Source: Paraphysomonas bandaiensis (Eukaryota; Chrysophyceae). Taken from it: a stretch of DNA of 52,952 bases. The DNA is taken from positions 1-52,952 of the forward strand of contig CBFFRP010000660.1 in NCBI GenBank assembly GCA_965644295.1. Direction: 5' to 3'. The translations under genes were made by a program, and so were the position numbers. The notes beneath the pieces were generated by a model. That model was given only the letters and a program-made list of their open reading frames with translations. It had not been told where the DNA came from and did no database searches. Shown here in pieces: positions 24,951-34,784 of the stretch (positions are counted from its first letter, which is position 1; the number at the start of each line of letters is the position of its first letter).

Positions 24951-26132
24951 CTAGAAAGCGTAAGGTAAATTCTGATCATCAAACGGTGCGCAACCATGCT
25001 CTTGCACCAGTGCCTGATAGTGGAGGAGGGTAAAGAACCATGTGCACACAGCGGCAACCACAGCGATGTGCCAGAGCGTGTGGGAAGATATTACATGTGT
25101 CGTAATAAAGCTGCAATACAAAACGATGAGACATTGCAAATTTCATGTACCAGGTACACATAGTACGCTTCTCGACACATACCTATTTGGCCAAACGCTC
25201 TCAGGAAAGTTTGTGAGCAACAGAAGGAAGCCAAGACCATACCAGAAAAACAAAAATATTGTGCCCTACATAATTTTAGCACAATGCTATGTAGCAAACA
25301 TATTGACTCACCCAAAATAGTCCATCTCTGTACACTGCTGGAGCAATGGCCAACCAATCTGAAATCATTCCCATTAGCAGAACACACCGAAATTATATCT
25401 GCTTACGTGTAATAGGAACTAATCCGAAAACAACCAATGATCCAAAACCACCATTGCGAATGAGGGTAGCAGATTTCGAATTTGAGGATCCAAACATTGC
25501 AATAACCATTCCAACCACAAGGATCATGGCTGATGTACAAAGATAAACTTTCTGGAGTACAGGGGTGCAATAGAATGCTGCGACAGCAAACTGAGTTCAC
25601 ATAACGATATTAATGGAAAAATTCTTACCATAATACGTTGCTGGAAAGTAGCTACCAGCAATTAACGTAGCGATTCCAGTGAGATCAAGGGATAGCAAGG
25701 AGTAATAATGATTCTCAGACATACAACCAAACCAGTGGTATATTGTACTTAGAAGCATGCACATAGCTGCACTGGTAATGTACAAACCGATAAGCATTCT
25801 CTCCGTTAAATCAACAGCTTCATTTTGAAACTCTAAAGAGATTGTAAAGCCAAATATAAGAGTACATATAAACCCAATCAGATGACTCCATATATTCATA
25901 GTTTCATTATGAAATGAGAATAATGAAAGTAGAGTTTGATAGAAATCATATTCCGCTCGATATCCATCTCGTATATAATCTCTATATATAATAATATAGT
26001 TGATTATATATAATGATATGAGTATATATATATATACCTGTGAAAACAAGGGGAGATTTTGTCCATTGTCTTTAGACTAGGGAGGTTCATGTATAGACGT
26101 TTGCCTTCTTCTCCAAGTAACCAATCAATCAT
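24951..26132 (-). CDS. PAQR / hemolysin-III family seven-helix membrane protein
   Basis: Six exons on the minus strand: 26038-26132, 25629-25981, 25407-25577, 25312-25358, 25183-25265 and 24951-25110. Introns are 56, 51, 48, 46 and 72 nt. The joined length is 909 nt, 302 residues. Family landmarks are IRDGYRAEYDF and SLFSFHNETMNIWSHLIGF just before and in helix 1, STIYHWFGC (helix 2-3), SLDLTGIATLIAGSYFPATYYAFYC, then DGLFW, a helix ending NFPE, and the final SSHTLWHIAVVAAVCTWFF. The His and Asp residues (in FSFHNE, YHWF, LDLTGI, TLWHI) are the metal-site residues of adiponectin-receptor-type ceramidases. By family it is an integral membrane receptor or lipid hydrolase with seven helices. The ligand cannot be told from sequence. 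The upstream flank shares a divergent spacer with the DHHC gene. Confidence 0.9.
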
Positions 26133-26605
26133 ATTTAATAATAGTTTTATTATTGTTATATAAGAGAGATAATGAAATATAATGATAGATAATGTAGACT
26201 ATGATTATATTCATATATATAAACAAACAACGATATATCTCATATGATGCTTACTATGTCTATATACATAGATAACATCATAGAGGAGGGTGATCAGCTC
26301 ATCCACTGCTGCCTGTTCATTGGCTCATTTACCATTTGACTGATTGGTTGGCTTGTGACTTCATAACACACATACTGAAAAAAAACGGATATATATTCCA
26401 TTAAAAAAAACGAATACCTGAATTTAAGGTACAAAAAACCGGAATTTCTATATAAAAACCAAGTATACTCTGTACACAGTACACCTGCCATATCAATACA
26501 AAATCCCCACTTTATACACCATAAAACCATAGTTTTATGTATCAAATTTACAATACAAGCATGCAATATCGTTCCATATTTTCATACTGCAAGAGCGGCG
26601 TATCG

Positions 26606-26735
26606 GCATCCTTTGTATATTTTTGTTCAAGGATGCCTCAAATATTGAGACAACAATTTTGTGTATTCCAGCCGTAGTTGTATTGCAGTTATATAGAGTA
26701 TACTTGCTTCAATTTATTCCCGAAAACTAAGATGC
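26606..26735 (+). repeat. Family B element, copy 3, exactly 130 bp
   Basis: Begins gcatcctttgtatattt and ends aactaagatgc. The flanks extend the inverted symmetry (ggcgtatcg before, atacgcc after). The first 33 bases form a gcatcc/ggatgc hairpin. It lies in the head-to-head spacer between the PAQR gene (ATG 26132) and the DHHC gene (ATG 26937). The rest of that 800-bp spacer is AT-rich with no gene. Confidence 0.9.
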
Positions 26736-26936
26736 ATACGCCCTCTTTATGATAACTGCGGCCGATATAAGATACATACATATATATATACCACTAGAGT
26801 GGTTGATAGTAATTCACATTTCATTATTAATTGTTCTCCCTGTGATTAAGAATTAGATTTATTCATAGGGAGATCTTCATCTATTAAACACAGATACATT
26901 AAGCTGTAGTTAAGTATTATATATACATATCTTGAG

Positions 26937-27833
26937 ATGAAGATGCCATGTATTAAGAAATATCCCGAATCTCAGGTTATTATTAATATATTCATGTAAT
27001 ATTCATATATAATATTGATATTAATAAGGCACTTGTTGATGATCATCGCTTTGAGATACGACCTCATTATGTTGGGAATAAAATATTATTATGTGGACCA
27101 AAGAATTCATCTTTTCCATTTCAATGTTTTGTACGTCATATTCTATATTATATTATGATGGGTTACGTATTCTGAATAGGTTGGCCCAGATTGGTATTGT
27201 ATGCTAATAACATATGCTTTGATATTGGTCCCGAGTATATTGTTTACAATATATATTGCCGGTAAGTCTCCGCCCCTTATGTTTGAGGTTAAGATGTATA
27301 ATACATGTATGCGCAGATGCCATTTCTGTGGCCCTAACTGTGTTAAGCATTATATCTCTGGCTGTTCTTCTGGCATGTTACTCATATGCAGCCTGCAGCG
27401 ATCCAGGCATTATATACAAAGACGCTGACTTGTCCCTCTCTGACCCGGAAGCTGAGGGAATGGCCGCGAGACATAGATACGGCAACGTAGCTGTGATAGA
27501 ATGCAGTCAATGCAAAATGATGAGACCGTGTACCGCTATGCACTGCTATGAGTGCGGTGTGTGCATAGACGACGTAAGGCACACTGATTTTTTTTTTCAT
27601 GTACAATGTGTCATGGACTGCCGTCACTAATCCCATCCCTGTGTTATACTCAAGCGTTTCACGTATTACACATTAATAGTGTCTTTGTATTGCAGTTGGA
27701 TCATCACTGTCCTTGGACTGGGAAGTGTATCGGAAAGAAAACTCTACAGGCGTTTTATTGCTTTCTGTTTTTTCTAACCACGCACATCCTTTACGTTGGA
27801 GGAGTCTCGCTGTACTACATATCTTTTCATTAG
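26937..27833 (+). CDS. DHHC-type protein S-acyltransferase (palmitoyltransferase)
   Basis: Five exons: 26937-26975, 27029-27130, 27180-27261, 27317-27573 and 27696-27833. They give 205 residues. The reaction is transfer of palmitate from palmitoyl-CoA to cysteine of a substrate protein, at a membrane, via the DHHC cysteine. Landmarks are NKILLCGPKNSSFP and VGPDW before two hydrophobic helices (about 52-100), then the Cys-rich domain CSQCKMMRPCTAMHCYECGVC and DHHCPWTGKCIGKK with the catalytic DHHC at 162-165, followed by one helix. The usual PPRASHC is replaced by PCTAMHC. The reading stops after the third helix, so a fourth helix and the TTxE motif are missing. An alternative last splice (donor near 27816, acceptor 27916) would add an in-frame exon 27917-28100 but shows no TTxE. 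The 3' end is therefore uncertain. Confidence 0.87.
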
Positions 27834-28523
27834 AGAGCTCAAGACGTCTGTAGCTGTCCATTAGTACCTAATAGGTAGAAATATTCTAGCACTGATGAGT
27901 ATATATCCACTTTCAGGGAATGTATCCCCTCTGTTAAAAATGCAGTCAGAAAACTTAATTACTATTCCTTCCGCGACCACCTTCAAATTGCTTTATACTT
28001 TATACTCCTCATGCCGAGAGCTTTTGGCAGTGAAAGGGTAATATATTTTGCCAGGCTACATGTATTACACTGGAATTTTGGGGTAATGTTTATCATGTGA
28101 GGTCGTTGTGCCTTCTAAAGTTGAAAATTAGACAAAAACATCTTCTTTTTTCCTTTTTTACAGTCATGTTTTATTTTTCTTACACAATATATTGTCAATC
28201 AAATAAAAGAATTTCAACACCCAATCGACAATAATTTCTCTTTTGCAAACAAGTGCAAAAATTCAACTGTCTTAATCCTTGTTGGTTTGTCGTGATTTGC
28301 TCACTACATAGCTATACAAGCGCAAAGTACCCAGTAGGCTAATGTGGAATCTTTTTCACTATCTCGGTTCAACCTTGAGTATTTGTACATAGGTCGCCTG
28401 CCTACTTCCTACAATCTTATAGCTCACACCCTCATTATAGCAATCATGCGCGTCACAATATATATTGATTACTACTACACCGTAAATTCAACATAATTTC
28501 TCTACATCATGACATCTATCACT
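27834..28523. other. Spacer between convergent DHHC and YJU2 genes
   Basis: Contains a possible extra DHHC exon at 27917-28100, preceded by ccactttcag and in frame to a TGA. Otherwise AT-rich 3' flanks with nothing else I can support. Confidence 0.4.
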
Positions 28524-29453
28524 TTATTCGTTATCATCTGACGAGTCACCGTACCCCATCAGGTCTGACAGTCCCCCCTGTTTCGCAGCTCCACTCTCCT
28601 TCGGTTGTGCACTGGGCTTACTATTTATATCACTACTGGACTCCTTCTCTGCTTTCGACGTGGCATTCGTTTTTCTCTTTTTCTTGACAATGGTGACGGC
28701 CGGACCTGCAGGTTTGCTGGTATCCCTAGCAGATAGTTGTTTAGTAATCGCGTCGCGTATGTCTATTGGCTTCGAAGTGTCTTTTTCTTTAACAGCTTCG
28801 GAGTCAGAGTCAGAGTCTAGAGTTGCCTTACGCTTCTGAGAGTTGAACTTAATAGATTTAATTGCTGCCTCATCTTCAACTGTTAGTCCTCTCCTCTTTG
28901 CTGCTTCCTCAGCTTCACGGCGAGCCCGTTGGTCCAACAGCGCAGCCGTGTCAACTCTCTCGTGCCTTTGATTTATCGATTTTATTTCGTCCAAAGCATC
29001 AAGCACATCCATCTCTATTTTACTTTCAAGAGTACGGTTTTCAAGCGATTTCATTGCATCAGCTTCCTCCTCCAACTCCCGTGTCTTCGAATCTTCCTCT
29101 AATACAGCTTCATTCTCTTTCCACATCTCAAAATTCCGTGTAGCACCATATTCACATTCATAATCTGAATTTTTAGGATCTGTTTTGAAACTAATCTCTG
29201 CACTACATACACTGCATTTGACAATAAATCGAAATCGTCTAATACCCATATAATCTTCTCCTTTACAATCTTCTTTACGTGAATTAAATTTCTTACCACG
29301 TCCCATATATTCACCACATGTTGTACATCTCATACTAAATGGAAGCATCATACGTACTTCAACTGGTTTATTTTTATCCCTTTTAAATTTTGGGATAATA
29401 CTTGGATCAAAATCTGGTGGAACATAACGATTTAATACTTTACGTTCACCCAT
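28524..29453 (-). CDS. YJU2: Splicing factor YJU2 (CWC16/CCDC94 family)
   Basis: 309 residues, intronless. The N-terminal ~130 residues match the CWC16 domain closely. The start is MGERKVLNRYVPPDFDPS, the first zinc-binding pair C43/C46 lies in MRCTTCGEYM, then GKKFNSRKE, the second pair C80/C83 in VKCSVCSAEI, and FKTDPKNSDYECEYGATRNFE. Next comes the conserved ENRTLESKIEMDVLDALDEI helix. Yju2 joins the Prp19-related spliceosome and promotes the first catalytic step after Prp2 action; it works in the nucleus. The C-terminal ~110 residues are charged and low complexity with SDSDSE and KKKRK stretches, likely disordered with a nuclear localisation signal. This fits the many GT-AG introns in the window. 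Third positions are nearly all A/T at the start and shift to G/C near the end. Confidence 0.96.
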   Translation of the reverse strand: MGERKVLNRYVPPDFDPSIIPKFKRDKNKPVEVRMMLPFSMRCTTCGEYMGRGKKFNSRKEDCKGEDYMGIRRFRFIVKCSVCSAEISFKTDPKNSDYECEYGATRNFEMWKENEAVLEEDSKTRELEEEADAMKSLENRTLESKIEMDVLDALDEIKSINQRHERVDTAALLDQRARREAEEAAKRRGLTVEDEAAIKSIKFNSQKRKATLDSDSDSEAVKEKDTSKPIDIRDAITKQLSARDTSKPAGPAVTIVKKKRKTNATSKAEKESSSDINSKPSAQPKESGAAKQGGLSDLMGYGDSSDDNE

Positions 29454-30064
29454 ATTTAATTAATTGTTATTGTAGTGTATATATATATGGGAGTGTGTTT
29501 TATGGAAGTATTAAGAGTGTTTGATAGATGCATATGAGTGTATACATCTAGCTATATGTCTATATGTGGAGGTGGTGTCTATATATGGAGGAGTACCTCC
29601 ACTCCTGGTATCACATACTCCAATGAAAAAGGGTGATTTTTTGTCTGGTTGACATAAATCCCACTATACAGCAATGTACAGCAGTATATACAAAATTAAT
29701 AAAGAAAACATGGATTTTTTTTCTCACAGCGAAATATATTGTACTGCTTTTTATACATAGCAAAATAGAAATTAGAGAATTATTCTAGGAAAATCCAAGG
29801 TATCTACAGAATTACAGTTCTTGTATGTATTGTTGTATGAGTATGTAAAGACCATTTTTATATCCTTAAAACCCCTGATTTTTGGATACTTATACACTAT
29901 CCATACACCAGTATATACAGAAGTGGTATAGCTTGGTACTCAATTGTGACCGTTGTTGATTATCGTCTTTATAGATCTAGCCAACTGACATACATATATA
30001 TACATACATACACTGCTCTGTCATAACATAACCATCAATTAAACATAATTAAACTAACATCAAT
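29454..30064. promoter_or_regulatory. Divergent promoter spacer, YJU2 and the 413-aa gene
   Basis: Head-to-head spacer of 611 bp, AT-rich with many ATATAT runs and short tacagcagt words. Unlike the other divergent spacers it carries no family B element. No gene is seen. Confidence 0.4.
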
Positions 30065-31404
30065 ATGGAAACAATTCATATGAAATCAAATAATGAGAAT
30101 AGTTCATCCATTGGAAACACTACATCACCTAAAAAGAAACTAACTCCCACTAAATCTCATCTTAAAATATCTAAACAACTCATTCATCGAGAAAAAGATA
30201 GTGATGATGATTCAGATTATTCTTTATCACCAGTAATATCTCCACGTAAAAGAAAAAGTGAAGAATTTACCTTAGAAGATTTTACAATAGTGACAAGTGA
30301 AGACTCATTAGACACACCTAAAAGAAGACGACGTGGAAAATTTTCATTTAAAGAAACAAATGAAAAAAGTAAATTATCCCCAAAATTGACAACAGGGAAT
30401 ACTAAAATACAAACACCAAATACTAAGATAGTCCCTTCTATCTCTACATCGGAGAATAAAATCCCATCATTTGCCGAAAATTCTTCTAAATCACATGCCG
30501 ATATCGATAGTTTCAAACTCAAAGTTTGGAGCAAGTAAGTGAAATCATAAGCTGTTTATATATGTATATAATATGAACACAACAGATACTTCGGAGGTGG
30601 ATCAGATGCGACTGAACGACCATGTCCTGCGTGTTGTCAAGTCATGAGCACGGATAATATGAATTTCGAGGTTTGGAGACAATTTAAATAATTATAATTT
30701 TAATGGTTCTCTTACAGGTGCAGAGTATTACTGGCGCAGACCTGAGCGATATGGGTTTAAAAAGTGAGGTTCATGAATTTTCTTGGAACTTTATTCCCCT
30801 CTGCAGTCGGGATGAATCTCATGGTTGGGGCTGCAGCGAACGGCTCGAAAGAGAACGTCTTGAAGCAGATGACGATTCCGAGAACCTGAATGAGCCGATA
30901 CATATCTTTGATTGGTTATTACGAGAATATCCACAGCGAATGCACGAGGTATGCATACGACTACAGATGGGGTACGGTGATGCGGTGTCAATGCCAGCTG
31001 GCGACACACTCTGTCTCCGCTTCATTAGAGATGTGTACTCTACTACCCAAACGTTTCCACAAACTGTTCCTGGATTGGACATTAGTGTGTATGAAAAACA
31101 TATTTTTAAGGGTGATTTACTGGACATTGCTGAGTGTTTCAGTGAACATACAGATAGAGAAATGTTGAGCATCATCGATATGAAGAAAAAGCTAATGACT
31201 CCCATTCGAAGTTTTCGGCGGACACCAAACTCTATTCATCGTAGTGCTACATATCCTGCAGCTCTATCTACGCCATCCAGAGGTAACTTCATGGACAGAA
31301 TTTGTGATGATGAAGATGACATTTGTAGTGAACGGAGCGTATCCCCGCCGAAAAGTACAACTGGGGAAAATGATGTCGAAAGTCGTACAAAAAGTGTCAA
31401 GTAG
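30065..31404 (+). CDS. Unrecognised 413-aa nuclear-type protein with a CXXC cluster
   Basis: Three exons (30065-30534, 30586-30670, 30718-31404) joined by introns of 51 and 47 nt that restore frame (phases 2 and 0). Residues 1-155 are Ser/Lys/Thr-rich with acidic (DSDDDSDYS) and basic (PRKRK, PKRRRRGK) patches, like a disordered nuclear region with localisation signals. Exon 2 carries RPCPACCQVM (C170, C173, C174), which could be half of a small zinc finger. The third exon has an ordered-looking part (HEFSWNFIPLC through FIRDVYSTTQTF), then a Ser-rich tail. I do not recognise any domain with confidence and do not assign a function. It shares the AT-rich codon start with other host genes. The spacer from 31405 to 31676 shows nothing. 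Confidence 0.7.
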
Positions 31405-31676
31405 AGTGTGTACATTTGGATGATTAGACTATAACATTCGCTTAATATGAGATATAGTTAGCATTGTATAAGGTTGGTATGAGAACAGAAAAGTATCTGC
31501 TTACGTTGTAGTGCACAATATTCAAGTTACATAATATCTGAACATAGTCTGTATCAATATAAAGTCCTTACTTGTGCTACAACACACAAAACCATAGACC
31601 ACGATACTAATCTTATATTTGTGCTGTGAACCTAGAGGATGAATATCCTTTGCTCAACTTTTTAGTTACTACATAC

Positions 31677-32438
31677 CAGGGATAGGGAACAATATATTGC
31701 AATACTATTGTTAGATAGCGTTCCATCAATAGTATTGATGGATTTTTTAAACCGGTCCTACACACAGTGTATTGCAATATATTATCAATGTATTGCAATA
31801 TATTAGTATGACTAATCAGTAGGTAAACACATCCGTAGATTTCATTTATAGTATTAGTCATAAAGATCACATGACACCCAAACCAACTGCTGCTTATAGC
31901 TACCTCGTCCTCATCCTCTGAGCCATTTTCGGCGAGGTCAACATCACCATATTCATCCACAGAATTAATTGAAATATGCTAGTATCCGGCCATAACTGTC
32001 GAATAGCTCTCAGAAACAACAGCATAATATTAGGTAAGATGGATACTTTTGCGCAACACTGATATAATATGTTTAGCTGTGCTGAACAGACGTTCACATG
32101 TATTGGAAGTACATACCAGGGCCAGGCAACAGTTAATGACTCGTGGATCTCTACGTTTCTTAATTTTTTGAGCTGACTGAAGATTTTTAGTCGCATAGTC
32201 AACATCAGCTTCATTATCCTTTGTAATGCTGTAATCAATTTCTCGGTTATTTATATCCATTTTTCACCCTACAGTTGAGAATCTTCTCTTATATGACTAT
32301 CATAATATTGATTGCAATATATTGCAATAGTATTGTGAGCTCTTTTAACAGAAACACTATTGATGGAATATTTGACCACTCCACCAATCAATATATTGTA
32401 CAATTCATTGCAATACAATATATTGTTCCCTGTCCCTG
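31677..32438 (-). mobile_element. Internally deleted hAT transposon, 762 bp
   Basis: The ends are inverted: cagggatagggaacaatatattg at the left and its complement, ending caatatattgttccctgtccctg, at the right (shown here in parts). The 8-bp flanks are ctacatac (31669-31676) and ctccatac (32439-32446), a 7/8 match of the 8-bp target duplication expected for hAT. The interior keeps only the C-terminal part of a transposase. More caatatattg blocks lie near each end. The same termini bound the 70-bp element at 42945. Confidence 0.85.
31900..32260 (-). pseudogene. hAT transposase C-terminal remnant
   Basis: The minus-strand frame from 32260 reads to NTCERLFSTAKHIISVLRK and then stops at 32030. 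A second frame, one base out, continues with LPNIMLLFLRAIRQLWPD. CERLFS and the following helix are the hallmark of the hAT dimerisation domain, normally followed by an N..LLFL..N segment as in the second frame. The gene is thus frameshifted, lacks its catalytic N-terminal parts, and is not functional. An acidic stretch (DLAENGSEDEDEV) follows. Confidence 0.75.
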
Positions 32439-32948
32439 CTCCATACTATATAGGTTCCAACTGTTACGATTCTTGTTCGTGATAATAGTATTGTATGGGA
32501 TACTAAATGACTTCTTACTACACAAGTAAGTAAAGAAACTGCATCTTGTAATTTATAATTTCTGAAAATAGTACCTACGACATCCGGATTTCTTCCATAA
32601 CAAATACCAATATATCAGTCCAATCACAACTGACGAATGTATAAACATAATGCCTAGACTGTAACATTCATGTGACTGCCATAATATCACTATTACCAAT
32701 TACCAACTGACAACTAACTCCTACTCACTATGCACTATACACTATTATCATAATATTACTACTATGATATCACTAATACAACTATCTTAATATCATATCA
32801 TTTCTGTCATCATATTACTGTTATAGTACACATTATATATAACAACTAAATTCCAACAAATATATGCTTGTAGAGTCCAGAGTTACACATGTCTTCGAGG
32901 AATGACTCTACTTGTTATTCAGTTTGATCATGTTTTACTACAGTTAAA

Positions 32949-33310
32949 CCTCAACAAAATTTGTCTCACACCGTAGCGTGGTGTTCTCGGGGATAAGTAC
33001 CGGAGATAGCCACACATATAGTCAGCAGATATTTTTCTGCCCACTCATAGCCAAATGCTTGCATGTTACAAAGGACATACTAGTGTCTCTTGTATTGACA
33101 TCTTTGGACCTTGACAAAAAACCAGGCGTCTGGGATTATTAGGCTGTCTACTGAAGTCAAGCATCCGAGCTGTTCACATTAAGGACAGAGAGCAAAAGTG
33201 GTTGCACCTTGGTGAAGTAGGATACCAGAGTAAAGCATTAGTTAGTTTAATTGTTTTGCTACATTAGTTTTGACTCGTACACGCCTATTGCTAATAATCA
33301 GACATATACT
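32949..33310. repeat. Dispersed repeat family A, copy 3 (long form)
   Basis: Best full-length copy: cctcaacaaa at the left, ggggataagtaccgg, agtcagcagatat, ccaggcgtctggga, aaggacagagagc, gtggttgcaccttggtg, and cgcctattgctaataatcag at the right. The rest of 32439-34222 is AT-rich and I see no gene in it, only scattered stops. Confidence 0.75.
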
Positions 33311-34222
33311 AATGTATTAATTAATCCCTATCCAGTCGGAGTGCACAGCTAACATACTCGCTGACGAGACCAGAATTATAGTGCAGGTGAATATACCACC
33401 GTTCTCCCGATACTACTGTAGAACACTACCGCACTCTTCATCCCTTGATGTTATGTCATTGTGGCCTTCCACTATAGTACTATGGGCGTAATAAATAAGA
33501 AAATAATTTTTAGTGTTAGTGCAGGTAGCGTCAATAATACGGAAAGACAAAACAAATGAATGGATTAAAAATAGTAGAACGCCATACATAAGAAGAAAAG
33601 CAAAGCTATTCGATTAGGGTTAGGAAAAAACAAACTAAATCAAAAAATTAAGTGTTGTAAGAATGTAACAAAAAGGACGAATGAATCTACGTAGGGTCAG
33701 CTGTGTTGTTTGTGTGCACTATGGTGTGTGCGTCAAGCACAGTGTTACATGAAGAGTTACTATAACTTTAGGTGAGGTAATTCTTGACCACACAACACCT
33801 ATTCCATTCTGGCATAGATTCACCAACTGCACAAGTACACCCACATGACTGTTTTCTACAACACCGGAGTTTGGAAACATCCATCCCCATAGGGACAATC
33901 AGATTCATATCTCCCTCCAACTTGTGTTGACAAGAGGGTCTTGGTTTAGGTCATGGCTGTTACCCCATGAACAAGTAGTTATACATTATACAGTGACATA
34001 TTGATGATAGCTCTTATATTGGGATTATTCACTGAGACTGCCACTTGTAGGCTCGTATTGTGTGTTTCTTAGTATTGAGAGTTAGTTGGATCAGCTATAG
34101 TTGCTTTTCTATACTCAACTTCATGTGAGATTGACTTTCACATACAGTCTGTACACTATCTATGAGTATGATGGCTTATTATACTTATATGATAACACAC
34201 TGTGAGATATATACAACATACC

Positions 34223-34352
34223 GCATCCTTTGTGTATTTTTGTTCAAATATGCCTCTAATATTGAGACAAATATTGTCTCTATTTCAGCTGTAGTTTTAT
34301 TGCAATAATATAGAGTAAATTTACTTCAATTTATTTCCGAAAAATAAGATGC
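34223..34352 (+). repeat. Family B element, copy 4, exactly 130 bp
   Basis: Begins gcatcctttgtgtattt and ends aaaaataagatgc. It continues to share tgactg..gatacg with copy 1 beyond the end. It lies about 430 bp upstream of the ATG of the 760-aa gene at 34785, with no gene on its left. The first-block hairpin is weakened here (gcatcc against atatgc). Confidence 0.9.
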
Positions 34353-34784
34353 TGACTGCCGATACGACATTGCTGTATACGTATATAGTCGTGATGGACT
34401 TTTGTTTGCTTGTACAAAGTACATAAGCTGTCCCATAAAACTGGGTTTTCCCAACAAAAGAACGGTTTTTTAACGGTAGAAACATTTTACCATAAATTAA
34501 GAAAAAGGTGAATTTTCTATATACAATTTCTATATATTACTCCCAATTTATACAAAATCAATATAAAAATACCTGATTCTTATATTATTCAGCTTTGACT
34601 ATAGTGCGTTTTACTTTATTTATATAGATATATACACGATACATGTATATATACGCACATACATAGTGGACTAGATCACTACTTTAACACATACACACAT
34701 CAAACTAATCATACTACTAAATTATATATATAAATTATATAATTATTATATCATTCAATCAATGATTAGATTCATCTGATAAGA

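Noticed and set aside
25042-25546. Plus-strand frames in the PAQR region
   Set aside because: Antisense shadows of PAQR exons 3-6, which are supported by splice sites and family motifs.
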